Origin: JANXQE01 sp035651635
GTDB taxonomy: Bacteria; Verrucomicrobiota; Verrucomicrobiia; Limisphaerales; UBA8199
Assembly (NCBI GenBank): GCA_035651635.1
Contig: DASRFK010000097.1
Span: forward strand, 27,304 to 91,303
Direction: 5' to 3'
Length of the DNA: 64,000 nucleotides
Shown in pieces: positions 8,905-17,765 of the stretch (position 1 is its first letter; each line of letters opens with the position of its first letter). The notes under the pieces are model-generated. The model did no database searches. It was not told the origin of the DNA and saw only the letters and a program-made list of their open reading frames with translations. The position numbers and the translations under genes were made by a program.

Positions 8905-9369
8905 ATGAATTCGGAGTACGAGCGACAGTTAGAGCAGGAGATCGATCGGGAGCTGAAAAGGCTGCCGGAATTGCAAGCGCCGGCGACCTTGTCGCGGCGG
9001 GTGATGGCGACGCTTCAACAGCGGCGCACGCTGCCTTGGTACCATCAGCCCTGGCAGAATTGGCCGCTGCCTTTGCGCGTTGCCGCCTTTGCCTTTTTAT
9101 CAGGAATTTTCGGCGGCGTCTGCGTCGCCAGCTGGCAACTGACCAAAGCCGCCGGCGTCTCGCTCGCCTTGCAGGAAGTGGGGGGGCTTTTTTCCGGACT
9201 AACGACTCTCTGGAACACTCTCAATGTCCTTTTGGGTGCCGTAGTCCTGGTGGCCAAGCATCTGGGGACTGGCTTTATCGTCGCTTGCGCCGCCATCGCC
9301 GGGCTTGGATACGCTCTCTGCCTGATGCTGGGCACCGCCTGGGTGCGGCTGGCCTCCGCCCGGAGATGA
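8905..9369 (+). CDS. Small membrane protein, probable anti-sigma factor
   Basis: The protein has 154 residues. A charged N-terminal cytoplasmic segment of about 50 residues (YERQLEQEIDRELKRLPELQ, then LSRRVMATLQQR) is followed by three hydrophobic helices (about 58-80, 103-122, 125-150). It starts 10 bases after the sigma factor and ends 7 bases before the next gene, so the three form an operon. The position, short N-terminal domain and membrane anchor are those of an anti-sigma factor. No zinc-binding HxxxCxxC motif is present, so it is not a classical zinc anti-sigma factor. Confidence 0.65.
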   Translation: MNSEYERQLEQEIDRELKRLPELQAPATLSRRVMATLQQRRTLPWYHQPWQNWPLPLRVAAFAFLSGIFGGVCVASWQLTKAAGVSLALQEVGGLFSGLTTLWNTLNVLLGAVVLVAKHLGTGFIVACAAIAGLGYALCLMLGTAWVRLASARR

Positions 9370-9376
9370 ATTCTTT

Positions 9377-11068
9377 ATGACCTCAGAATCGAAAACCTCA
9401 GTACTTCGGATTACGTCGGCAGCATTCGTAGGAATGCTGTTTATCGGTCAATGCTTGTTTGCTCAAGACGCGCCTGCTCCGGCCCCGCCGGCAGCACCCG
9501 CCGCGCAAGAGCAACCGGCGGCCGAAGCCCAACCCGCAGTCAAGCCTCTGACGCCCGAGGCCGAACAGGCGCTGATCGATGACACGAACAAAACGGCTGG
9601 AGCCACCAATCCCGGCCAGGAAGATAACGAGCCCATGGCTGGCGGCCGAAATAGGGGCGGCTGGGGCCCTCCTTTAGTGGTGATCGGGCACGATGCCGAG
9701 GTGCCGGTCGGCGATTCAGTGGAAGCGCTGGTGGTTATTGGCGGCAACGGGAAAGTGCGTGGACGGGTGCGGGAGGCTGCGGTGATCATCGGCGGAGATC
9801 TCAGCATTTATGGCGGTGGCAGCGTAGGAGATGCCGCCGTGGCGGTGCTGGGCAATATCACCGCCCACACCGGGTCCCGCGTCCACGGCGATGTGGTGTC
9901 GGTCGGTGGGCGGGTGAAAGTTTCCCCGGGGGCCAACGTCCATAATCCGCAGATGGTCGAGTTTCCGGATGTGACCTGGTTGCGGAGTTGGTTCATCCAA
10001 TGCGTGCTGCTGATGCGGCCGTTGTCGCTGAAGGTGACTTGGGTCTGGTTCGTCGCGGGGATTTTCGTGCTGCTTTATTTGTTAATCGCCGCCCTTTTCC
10101 CGCGGCCGGTGCGGGCCTGTGTCGATGAACTGACCGAACGACCTGCAACCACGTTTTGCCTCGGCTTGCTCACAATATTTTTAGCGCCCTTGGCGATCGT
10201 CCTGCTGGGTGTGACGGGAGTGGGGTTGTTGGTTGTGCCGTTCGTTTTGGCCGCCTTATTCTTTGGGGCGTTGATTGGACGGGTCGCTGTCCTTGAATGG
10301 GTCGGCTGGCGGCTCGCGCACACCTTCGGCGCCCAGAACCGGAGCAATGCAATAACCGGTTTGCTTCTGGGAGCGTTGTTAATCGCGGCGCTCTACGTCG
10401 TTCCGTTCCTCGGGCTGATCACTTTTGCGATTGTTAGCTTGTGGAGCCTGGGCACCGCGGTCACGGCCGCCTTTGGCGGGCTGCGACGAGAGATGCCGCA
10501 AAAGCCCGCCGCCTCATCCGCACCTCAAGTGACTCCCGCGATGGCCGCCGCTGCGGCTGCGACTGCACCTGCCATGTACCCAGTGACAAGCCCGGCTGGC
10601 ACCATGGGTCCCGAGACCGAAGCGCAGCCCGCTGCCCAGATTCAGCCCTCAGGAGCACTGCCCGCGAATCCACCTGTCGTACCGGAAATCCTGACTTATC
10701 CCAAGGCTTCTTTTTGGGAGCGGCTCGGCGCCGCATTTCTGGACATAATTCTAGTGGGCATTCTTTGTGTAGTGCTGCACCCGGTCGCGTTTCTAGTGGT
10801 CCTGGCCTACTATTCCGGGCTCTGGGCTTGGAAAGGCACGACCATCGGCGGGATCGTCGTCGGGCTTAAGGTTGTCCGGGTGGATGGCAAACCATTGACT
10901 TTCCCGGTAACCTTGATTCGCTGCCTGGCGGCCGCGTTTTCGGTATTTGTGCTGTTCCTGGGTTATTTGTGGATCGCGTGGGACCCTGAAAAGCAAGGCT
11001 GGCATGACAAGATCGCCGGCACGGTTGTGCTCAAGCTGCCCAAAGGCGCACCGCTGATCTGTCTCTGA
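9377..11068 (+). CDS. Exported bactofilin-like domain plus RDD-family membrane protein
   Basis: The protein has 563 residues and a mosaic plan. Residues 1-30 are a signal sequence; about 30-75 is a Pro/Ala/Glu-rich linker. About 100-190 is a beta-helix of short glycine turns (VVIGGNGKVRGRVREAAVII, GGDLSIYGGGSVGDAAVAVL) as in polymer-forming bactofilins, here apparently outside the cytoplasm. About 205-375 has five or six membrane helices. After a low-complexity Ala/Pro linker, about 440-555 is an RDD domain, shown by FWERLGAAFLDIILVG and GWHDKIAGTVV. As the last gene of the sigma operon it may be an envelope-stress effector; that role is inference. Confidence 0.75.
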   Translation: MTSESKTSVLRITSAAFVGMLFIGQCLFAQDAPAPAPPAAPAAQEQPAAEAQPAVKPLTPEAEQALIDDTNKTAGATNPGQEDNEPMAGGRNRGGWGPPLVVIGHDAEVPVGDSVEALVVIGGNGKVRGRVREAAVIIGGDLSIYGGGSVGDAAVAVLGNITAHTGSRVHGDVVSVGGRVKVSPGANVHNPQMVEFPDVTWLRSWFIQCVLLMRPLSLKVTWVWFVAGIFVLLYLLIAALFPRPVRACVDELTERPATTFCLGLLTIFLAPLAIVLLGVTGVGLLVVPFVLAALFFGALIGRVAVLEWVGWRLAHTFGAQNRSNAITGLLLGALLIAALYVVPFLGLITFAIVSLWSLGTAVTAAFGGLRREMPQKPAASSAPQVTPAMAAAAAATAPAMYPVTSPAGTMGPETEAQPAAQIQPSGALPANPPVVPEILTYPKASFWERLGAAFLDIILVGILCVVLHPVAFLVVLAYYSGLWAWKGTTIGGIVVGLKVVRVDGKPLTFPVTLIRCLAAAFSVFVLFLGYLWIAWDPEKQGWHDKIAGTVVLKLPKGAPLICL

Positions 11069-11084
11069 GCAAGGCTGGTCAGAC

Positions 11085-11135
11085 CTGAAACCCGAATCCG
11101 GATGAAGCGCAATGAATTCCGATTTCGGGTTTCAG
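11085..11135. terminator. Hairpin between convergent genes
   Basis: CTGAAACCCGAA (11085-11096) pairs perfectly with TTCGGGTTTCAG (11124-11135) around a 27-base loop that can pair further. It lies between the stop codons of two convergent genes and has no U-tract on either side. It could end transcription from both directions or simply protect 3' ends. Confidence 0.45.
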
Positions 11136-11149
11136 CTTCGCATTCGGAC

Positions 11150-12595
11150 TTAATCACTCCCCGTCGGCTGGAAGCAATAGAGCGCCTTTTCTGTACGCAA
11201 AAAAAGCCGATTGCTCTTCAAACAAGGGGTAGCGTATATCTTTTCGTGAAAATTGCGGGATGAAATCAAACGCCATTCTTTGGTGGCTGCCACAACGCTG
11301 ACGGTCCCGGGTTCGCTGGCGAAATAGACTTTTCCGTCGCCCGCAGCAGGGGAAGCGAAATAATTGCCAAAACCCGGCACGCGATCTTCTTGCAGCAACT
11401 CACCGGTAGCGGCGTCGAGTTTAGTAACGATCCCGCCTTCCTTTACCATCCACACAATCCCGTGGTCCAGCACCGGGGTCGCCACATACGGAACGCCGCG
11501 GCTGTATTTCCATACGACCGCTGACGGATCCAATTCACCCAGCCCGCTGGGTTTAATCGCCAGGATCGCATTCTGGGCGCGAGCAAATACTTCCGCATGG
11601 CGTTCCCATTCCTTTTGATTGAGCATGCCATCCTGATCCAGGTCCATGCGATAAAACCGGTCCAGCACCTCGTGATCGTCGATTTCGTCTTTGGAAAGTT
11701 TGCCATCGTGATTGGCATCCCATTTGGCTACGGCGTTTTCCCAGGACGGCAGGGAAATGCGTTTCCCCGAATCGCCCCCAGGAGCCCAGGAAGCCATGTA
11801 CACCAGCGGGCCTTCGGTGAAGGGCGTGGGAATAACAATCCGGGCCAAGCCGTTTATCCACCAAAGCGCATGGCCATTCTCCGGGTCATAAGCCGTGAGC
11901 CGGAGCGCGCCAGCCACCAGCAATTCGCTTCGCCCATCTCGACTCCATAGCGCCGGGGTCGAGTAACTCCGCACGGCGTCTGGACGCGGCACTTTCCACA
12001 GTGGCCGCCCCGTTAACCGGTCAAAGGCCGCCAGAAAACTGTCTTTGTCATGATCTTGATTGATCACGACTTCGTTGCCGATGAGCATCGGCGAGCTCCC
12101 GGCGCCGTATTCATCTCGGAAGGGCCCCATCTTCTGTTGCCAGAGCTTTTTGCCTTCCAAGTCGTAACAAAACAGGCCGGCGCTGCCGAAAAAAGCGAAC
12201 ACGTGTTCGCCGTCGCAAGCGACGGTGGCCGTGGCGGGATTACCCAGCGGATGCGTCTGTTCCACTGTCTCTGGCACCAGCGGGACGCGCCAAAGCTGTT
12301 TCCCGCTCTTTTGATCGAGCGCCACGACTGCCAATTCCTTGGATTCCTGGCGATAGGTGGTTAAAAAGATTTTCCCGGCGGCCAAGATGGGAGTGGAATG
12401 GCCGGAATCCAAAGGAACGCGCCAAACCAGCGCATCGGCCGCGTCCAATTGCGAGGGCAGGGGACCGGTGCCGGTTTGCAATCCATGATCGGAACGGAAG
12501 TATTCGAAAGAAGTGCTCGCCACGTCGGCGGCGGACAGCCAGGAGGCGGGCGAAATCAACACAAGCCATAACAACGACTTCTTTAACGAGGGCAT
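11150..12595 (-). CDS. Exported PQQ-like beta-propeller protein with inserted EF-hands
   Basis: From ATG 12595 the protein has 481 residues with a clean signal peptide (KKSLLWLVLISPASWLSAAD). The open frame extends to 12694 but that extension precedes the signal. The body consists of propeller blades with repeats of the type ALDQKSGKQLWRVPL, AFDRLTGRPLWKVP and KLDAATGELLQEDRVP. A loop near residues 290-330 carries two EF-hands, DANHDGKLSKDE and DLDQDGMLNQKEWE, with the spacing for calcium ligands. No catalytic residues of quinoprotein dehydrogenases were recognised, so binding or scaffolding is more likely than redox catalysis. It is probably periplasmic. Confidence 0.85.
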   Translation of the reverse strand: MPSLKKSLLWLVLISPASWLSAADVASTSFEYFRSDHGLQTGTGPLPSQLDAADALVWRVPLDSGHSTPILAAGKIFLTTYRQESKELAVVALDQKSGKQLWRVPLVPETVEQTHPLGNPATATVACDGEHVFAFFGSAGLFCYDLEGKKLWQQKMGPFRDEYGAGSSPMLIGNEVVINQDHDKDSFLAAFDRLTGRPLWKVPRPDAVRSYSTPALWSRDGRSELLVAGALRLTAYDPENGHALWWINGLARIVIPTPFTEGPLVYMASWAPGGDSGKRISLPSWENAVAKWDANHDGKLSKDEIDDHEVLDRFYRMDLDQDGMLNQKEWERHAEVFARAQNAILAIKPSGLGELDPSAVVWKYSRGVPYVATPVLDHGIVWMVKEGGIVTKLDAATGELLQEDRVPGFGNYFASPAAGDGKVYFASEPGTVSVVAATKEWRLISSRNFHEKIYATPCLKSNRLFLRTEKALYCFQPTGSD

Positions 12596-12938
12596 ATTGG
12601 AATTGATTCTAAGTGACAACTCACCGCCGGGCCAGTCCGTATGCAATTTAGGCGTAAACAGCAATGGAAATGATCGCGATTCTGGCAGATCCACGCCTGG
12701 TGCGGCGCCAAAACCAAATAGGACAGAACGGTGAAAAAACTTTGTTCTGACCTAAGAACAACGGCTCCAGCTACATCGCGCAGGCACTTTTTGGCACTGA
12801 AATTCGCATTGAAGATCGAACGCAGCCTGTGACGAGCGATTTCGACGTCGCCGCGCGAAGGTGGCGACGAACCAAAAACAACCAAAACCAATAAAACGTG
12901 AGGCGCCCGACATCTGACGCCTGCCAAAGAAAGGAACT

Positions 12939-14315
12939 ATGAAGAAGGAAAGACTAAAACGACCGCTAATCTTGACAGCAACTGTGTTAGCGGTGCTGGC
13001 GCTCAACGCCCGAGCTGATGATCGGCACGACAACAACGCCGACCATGACTCTGATGGCCCGGGCTTAAGCGCAGCGAGCTCAGTCAGCGTCATACCCCCG
13101 TGGGCCGACCCGGTTTACGACGTGAACAGCAATCCAACCTCCGATCCGAATGCGGACGTTTACAGCAACGCCGGAGGACATTGCAACCATATGTTCCCCA
13201 TTACTTCTCCGACCGGCTCGCCCGTTACTGTGAGTCAATGGCGTGCCGTTGAGGGAGTCGCAAACGTTAGTGTCGAGCGACAAGGCACGAGGATCCATCT
13301 CAAACTCAGCAAGCTTCAGCCCAACGGGGTATACACTCTGTGGATCCTGGGTTTTGGGCCCCCGGGTGTAACGCCGGATTTGGCGAACCTGGCTGGGGTC
13401 GGCGCATTGGGCAAACCCGATGGCAGCCAGAACCGGTTTGTCGCCTCAGCCCACGGCGAAGCGGAGTTTTCCATCTTGGAACAAGAAGGCCCCTATAGCG
13501 CTGCCACGGTTGCGCCGGGAGCTTTCATTCCTAACAATCTGTTCGATCTCGGGGCCTTCATGATCCTGGGGGCTTATCATCCAGACGGCCAGACCCATGG
13601 ACCGGTGCCAGGTAACGCCGGTTGCGGATACGCCGTTCAGTTCGCTTTCAACTTCCCCAATGATCCGCGCGACAAAACTGTCGTCCGGAACATGGGCGGA
13701 GTGGTGCCGTTATTCCTGCGCACGAAGGATTCAAATGGCAACTTGGTGGCGCTTCCAGCTAACCCGGACGCCTCGACTCTCCTTTGGGAATCTCGCTTCG
13801 GCAATCCCGTCACCGCGCCCGATGCTCACCAAATCACCTGGGGCGAGTACAGCCAGGTCAAAGCCGGGGCCAGCGCCACCTGCGTCCGGGACGGCACCTT
13901 GGTGCACATCCATGCCAGCGGCCTGGTTCCCAATGCCACCTATACAGTTTGGACACTCGTCTTTAACGGCCCATTCCCTGCGGGTCCCAATCCCTCCAAT
14001 CCCCTGGATCCCAATGGCCCATTCCCATTTGGAAATCTCGTCGGCCTTGGAGCTCTGGGTCTGCCGGATGGCAGCCAGAACGTTTTCCATTCCTCCTCGA
14101 ACGGTGAAGGCGAACTCACCGCCGTCATGCCGCCTGGGCCGATGTCAATCTCGCCGCCATGGCTCACCGCGCATTACGACGTGAACGGCTGTTTGCTCAA
14201 CGAACTCGAGTTCCATCTCGTGGCGGTGTATCACTTCGACGGGATGAGCTACGGCCCAGGGCCTGGTTATCAGCACGGAGCAGTTGAACACTTCGGTGTT
14301 CAGATGAAACCATAG
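12939..14315 (+). CDS. Exported protein with an internally duplicated domain of unknown function
   Basis: The protein has 458 residues with a signal peptide ending near ALNARA (residue 26), preceded by a good AAAGGAA ribosome site. The mature part is a tandem duplication. Copy 1 (about 85-245) has YTLWILGFGPPG, NLAGVGALGKPDGSQNRF and AYHPDGQTHGPVPG. Copy 2 (about 290-458) has YTVWTLVFNGPFP, NLVGLGALGLPDGSQNVF and VYHFDGMSYGPGPG. The alternating pattern suggests a beta-sandwich. It is followed at 85 bases by a di-haem cytochrome gene in the same orientation, and a third exported protein follows that. No known family was recognised with confidence. Confidence 0.8.
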   Translation: MKKERLKRPLILTATVLAVLALNARADDRHDNNADHDSDGPGLSAASSVSVIPPWADPVYDVNSNPTSDPNADVYSNAGGHCNHMFPITSPTGSPVTVSQWRAVEGVANVSVERQGTRIHLKLSKLQPNGVYTLWILGFGPPGVTPDLANLAGVGALGKPDGSQNRFVASAHGEAEFSILEQEGPYSAATVAPGAFIPNNLFDLGAFMILGAYHPDGQTHGPVPGNAGCGYAVQFAFNFPNDPRDKTVVRNMGGVVPLFLRTKDSNGNLVALPANPDASTLLWESRFGNPVTAPDAHQITWGEYSQVKAGASATCVRDGTLVHIHASGLVPNATYTVWTLVFNGPFPAGPNPSNPLDPNGPFPFGNLVGLGALGLPDGSQNVFHSSSNGEGELTAVMPPGPMSISPPWLTAHYDVNGCLLNELEFHLVAVYHFDGMSYGPGPGYQHGAVEHFGVQMKP

Positions 14316-14330
14316 GCATTTCTGTCAACA

Positions 14331-14358
14331 GGTCGGCGCCGGCCAACTGGCGCCGACC
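14331..14358. terminator. Hairpin between exported protein and cytochrome genes
   Basis: GGTCGGCGCC and GGCGCCGACC form a perfect 10-bp stem with an 8-base loop in the 85-base gap before the DUF1111 gene. There is no U-tract. It may attenuate read-through or stabilise the upstream mRNA, giving the first exported protein a higher dose than the cytochrome. Confidence 0.45.
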
Positions 14359-14400
14359 CAACTTGCGTTGGCATTGAAATAATCCCTTCAAGGAGCCGCC

Positions 14401-15996
14401 ATGAACCACAATCATACAACCGCTATTGGTTTGTTCTTATCTCTCGGCGCACTAACCGTCGCCACGCCGCTCTCCGCCCCCGCAGCCGACATCGGGCGCG
14501 AGGTCGCTATCCCGCGGCATTTGCAGGATGGCGAAGAGTACCAGATTCCGCTCCGCGACCTCATCGGGTTTGGCCAGCAGTTGTTTACTGCCAATTGGAC
14601 CATCGAAGAAGGAGGCGGACGCCCTCTGACCAAAGGCACGGGAGCCCCACTGGGCGACCCTTCCCAGCCGCTGGTTTTCCCAAACAACTTCAACCGCCTC
14701 TCCGGTCCGGACGCCAACTCCTGTGCGGGCTGCCATAATGCTCCATACGGGATCCCCGGCGGCGGGGGCGACATCGTGGCCAACGTTTTCGTGCTCGCCC
14801 AGCGTTTCGACTTTTTGACCTTTGATCGAATTGACACTCTGAGCACCCGAAATTCCCTGGACGAACTTTTCCGGCCGGTGACTGAGCAAACCGTGGCTAA
14901 TTCAAGAGCCACCCTGGGTATGTTCGGGTCGGGCTTTATCGAGATGCTGGCGCGGCAAATGACGGCCGACCTCCAGGCCATTCGCGATCAGACCGCTCCG
15001 GGAGAGGCTAGCCAGCTCCTGACCAAGGGCGTGTCATTCGGCATCATCGCTCATCGGGCCGACGGCACGTGGGACACGTCGCTCGTCGAAGGACTGCCGC
15101 CTCAGGCGTTGGCCAGCACGGGAACCACTCCGCCAACACTGATTCTGCGTCCGTTTCACCAGGCCGCCAACCGCGTCTCGCTGCGCGACTTCTCCAATAC
15201 CGCCTTCAACCATCACCATGGAATTCAATCCACCGAACGTTTTGGTAAAGACACTGATCCCGACGGAGATGGGGTGATGAACGAAATGACTCGCGCCGAC
15301 ATGACCGCGGTGTGCCTGTACCAAGCCACCTTGCCCGTGCCCGGCCGCGTCATCCCCAATGACCGCGAAATCGAAGCGGCAGTTCTTCGAGGGGAGTCAC
15401 GTTTTGAGAGTATCGGCTGTGCCCAATGCCACATTCCAAACCTGCCGTTAGATAATAAGGGTTGGGTCTTTATCGAGCCTAACCCTTACAACCCGCCCGG
15501 CAATCTTCAGCCCGGGCAGGCGCCTCCCATCGGCGTGGACCTTACCGATGATTGGTTGCCAGGCGCGCAGCTTAAACCCGACCGCAACGGGATCGTGTGG
15601 GTTCCGGCTTACACCGACCTCAAGCTCCACAATATTTGTGATGGACCCACGGACCCAAGCACTGAAGCGCTTGATATGAACCAGCCTGCCGGGTCGGCAG
15701 GTTTCTTTGCCGGCAATCAGAGATTTCTGACCAAGAAACTTTGGGGCGCGGCCAATGAGCCCCCTTTCTTTCACCACGGAAAGTTTACAACTTTGCGCCA
15801 ATCCGTTCTGGCGCATTCGGGTGAAGCCATGGCCAGCCGTCAGGCTTTCCAGCAACTGGCCAAATACGACCAGGATTCCATCATCGAGTTTCTGAAGACT
15901 CTTCAGGTCCTGCCGCCGGGAACCAAGCATTTGATTGTGGATGAGAATGGTCGCGAAAAGAAATGGCCGCCGGCCGACCGTGAGCACGGCTACTAG
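14401..15996 (+). CDS. Exported di-haem cytochrome, DUF1111 (putative thiol oxidoreductase) family
   Basis: The protein has 531 residues. A signal peptide (LFLSLGALTVATPLSAPA) precedes two c-type haem sites, CAGCH near residue 110 and CAQCH near residue 341. Conserved family features are NHHHGIQSTERFG before the second haem and the C-terminal FFHHGKFTTLRQSVLAHSGE. The size and two-haem plan fit the DUF1111/COG3488 group, whose relatives include MauG-type and cytochrome c peroxidase-like enzymes; the substrate is not known. Haem attachment implies export to the periplasm. It sits between genes for two small exported proteins that could be its substrates or partners. Confidence 0.9.
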   Translation: MNHNHTTAIGLFLSLGALTVATPLSAPAADIGREVAIPRHLQDGEEYQIPLRDLIGFGQQLFTANWTIEEGGGRPLTKGTGAPLGDPSQPLVFPNNFNRLSGPDANSCAGCHNAPYGIPGGGGDIVANVFVLAQRFDFLTFDRIDTLSTRNSLDELFRPVTEQTVANSRATLGMFGSGFIEMLARQMTADLQAIRDQTAPGEASQLLTKGVSFGIIAHRADGTWDTSLVEGLPPQALASTGTTPPTLILRPFHQAANRVSLRDFSNTAFNHHHGIQSTERFGKDTDPDGDGVMNEMTRADMTAVCLYQATLPVPGRVIPNDREIEAAVLRGESRFESIGCAQCHIPNLPLDNKGWVFIEPNPYNPPGNLQPGQAPPIGVDLTDDWLPGAQLKPDRNGIVWVPAYTDLKLHNICDGPTDPSTEALDMNQPAGSAGFFAGNQRFLTKKLWGAANEPPFFHHGKFTTLRQSVLAHSGEAMASRQAFQQLAKYDQDSIIEFLKTLQVLPPGTKHLIVDENGREKKWPPADREHGY

Positions 15997-16111
15997 TCGC
16001 CAAACCCCGAGACTCGACGCAGTCGCAAATAACCACTTTCTCCTCCGCTCCAGGCAGAGGGGAACCAAAAAAACAAAACGAGGCCATTGAAAGCCTCAGC
16101 AACCAAAAACT

Positions 16112-16672
16112 ATGAAAATCATTAACAAAATCGGCATTGGGCTGGCGACCGTAGCGTTGCTGGCAGTAGCGAGTTCGTCGCTGCGTGGCAACGATGAGAA
16201 ACATGATTCGTGGAAGAAGATCGTGATCGACGTGGCCTGCGATGCCACGACGTTCAGTCTGAACAAAACCATGGATAGCGACGCCGGGCCCGTGCGCGGC
16301 TCATCCTTCATCGTCAACGGGAAGATCTATCCCGGTGGCACGATCCAGCCGGGCAACGGATTCAATATCAACACCCCAGGCATGATTGGCACTTGGGTCT
16401 GCCGGGGCGCGTTCAATTTCAACGACGCGAGCGTTCCGGCGCAATCCAGTACGCAGAGTTACCTCTTTGACCCGTCAGGTTCGCTGGCGGTAAACGATTC
16501 CCTGGCCAGCGTCGGAGAAGAAGGCGGAGTAACCACACATCGAGTGGTTAGTGGAGGAACGGGCGTGTACCGTGGCGTGATTGGGGAAGTTCAACAGGAG
16601 GTATTGGGTGTCAACAGCTCGGGTTTGTTTAACTTCCGCTTCACCTTCAAGGTGCGGAGCCTGGATGACTAG
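16112..16672 (+). CDS. Exported beta-barrel protein of unknown function, possibly AOC/dirigent-like fold
   Basis: The protein has 186 residues with a signal peptide (IGIGLATVALLAVASSSLRG). The mature part is Gly-rich and beta-strand-rich. The segments GGTGVYRGVIGEVQQE and LFNFRFTFKV resemble the closing strands of small allene-oxide-cyclase-like or dirigent-like barrels; that resemblance is an inference from pattern only. It is the third gene of a same-direction set with the duplicated protein and the DUF1111 cytochrome, 115 bases after the latter. Confidence 0.7.
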   Translation: MKIINKIGIGLATVALLAVASSSLRGNDEKHDSWKKIVIDVACDATTFSLNKTMDSDAGPVRGSSFIVNGKIYPGGTIQPGNGFNINTPGMIGTWVCRGAFNFNDASVPAQSSTQSYLFDPSGSLAVNDSLASVGEEGGVTTHRVVSGGTGVYRGVIGEVQQEVLGVNSSGLFNFRFTFKVRSLDD

Positions 16673-17053
16673 ACTCAAGAAGGTCGCAGGTTGACGCCGA
16701 GTTTCCCGGACCAGGATCCGGGAAGCCGCCACTAAGAGCGGCAGTATCATTGCAAGACTATCGCCGGGCAATCAGCGGGAAGCCTTGGGTCAGAGTGGAG
16801 CTTGGGTTTGCCGGACCGCCGGCAAACTCAAGCTTACTGTGGCACCAGGAACGAATTCGGTGAACAGCCGGGCAGGGGATACTTAAGGAGTCAGAGAGGG
16901 GAGGGTTTACGCCGACAGCAGTGTTATTCTGCGGTTGGTCACTGACCTGGCCCATTGGCCACGCATGGTGGAGAGCTAATTTTTTGCTGCCGAGTTGGTC
17001 TGAAGGGGGGGACAGGGGCCGGCTGCGTCGACTGGGTGCTGTGAACAGCTCTG
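16673..17053. other. Gap without a gene, containing one strong hairpin
   Basis: No open frame with coding character is seen on either strand. At 16799-16834 two 16-base arms (AGCTTGGGTTTGCCGG and CCGGCAAACTCAAGCT, one G-T pair) enclose a 4-base loop. It lies 127 bases after the 16112-16672 gene without a U-tract and may be a terminator or a structured 3' region. Confidence 0.5.
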
Positions 17054-17308
17054 TTATTGCGGCCGGTCTTGAGCTGACTGGGCAATTCTAACGCGTTCAG
17101 ATTTTCTTCTCTGAAGCCTCAGCTCTTGATATTGGGAATGTAGGCAGTCCAGGACCTGATCGCGCGTGTAGCGGCAGTCTGACCTCACAACAATTTTATC
17201 AAGCAGGGTGTTGAGTGATTGAAGGGCAGCGAATCGATCCTTGTGGTGGCAATGCTCCGCCTGCCACCAGGCCTCAAGAATTGATTCAATCTCGGGGTTT
17301 CGCGACAT
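17054..17308 (-). CDS. Small protein of unknown function, translationally coupled
   Basis: The protein has 84 residues, mostly charged and helical (IESILEAWWQAEHCHHKDRF, then RYTRDQVLDCLHSQYQEL). Its start lies 23 bases inside the 3' end of the upstream gene (17286-17765), so the two are probably translated together. Short helical proteins of this look are common unnamed genes in Verrucomicrobiota and Planctomycetes metagenomes, as far as I can judge from memory. No catalytic motif is visible. Confidence 0.6.
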   Translation of the reverse strand: MSRNPEIESILEAWWQAEHCHHKDRFAALQSLNTLLDKIVVRSDCRYTRDQVLDCLHSQYQELRLQRRKSERVRIAQSAQDRPQ

Positions 17309-17765
17309 CGAAGAGCTGCAAGATGCCCTCGTTCGTTTTCGCTGAGTTTTGAGGTCCGTGCTGCCGACGCATCGTATTATACAGTGATTCTAACGTGGCT
17401 TTAAGATCGGCTTCTGTAAAACCAGTTGGCGGCAATGCCATCCCCATTTTGCGAACTGAGTCCAGGACCGTTTCGCCATCAGAAATCAAGTTAGAAAGGA
17501 AAACCCGATGATCGTCGATCATGCTCTCAAACTTACCCGTCACCATGAATTCCTCCTCAGAGAGCCGGAAAGCATCCACCTGGGCGAGCCAGAATCCGGC
17601 CAGTACGGTGTGTTTAACCGGTGCTGGAATTGAGGGATCATTGAGTATTGTAGCCAACAACTCCTCGACGCGGCCTGCGGGAATTTGCATCTCGCCAGGC
17701 TGTGAAAAGTCCGGAGGGCATGTCTCACGCGAAAAGGAAGCTCGTTTAAACTCCGCAACAGCCAT
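17286..17765 (-). CDS. Protein of unknown function, upstream partner of a coupled pair
   Basis: The protein has 159 residues and is soluble and mainly helical, with no signal or membrane helix and no motif I know. Acidic segments such as RLSEEEFMVTGKFESMIDDH dominate the middle. It overlaps the following 84-residue gene by 23 bases. The arrangement resembles small two-gene modules, but neither protein looks like a known toxin or antitoxin. The upstream DNA (17766 onward) holds a diverged direct repeat that may be regulatory. Confidence 0.6.
   Translation of the reverse strand: MAVAEFKRASFSRETCPPDFSQPGEMQIPAGRVEELLATILNDPSIPAPVKHTVLAGFWLAQVDAFRLSEEEFMVTGKFESMIDDHRVFLSNLISDGETVLDSVRKMGMALPPTGFTEADLKATLESLYNTMRRQHGPQNSAKTNEGILQLFDVAKPRD

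Noticed and set aside
17054..17765. Toxin-antitoxin pair
   Set aside because: The overlap fits, but neither protein shows a known toxin fold or an antitoxin DNA-binding motif, so no such claim is made.
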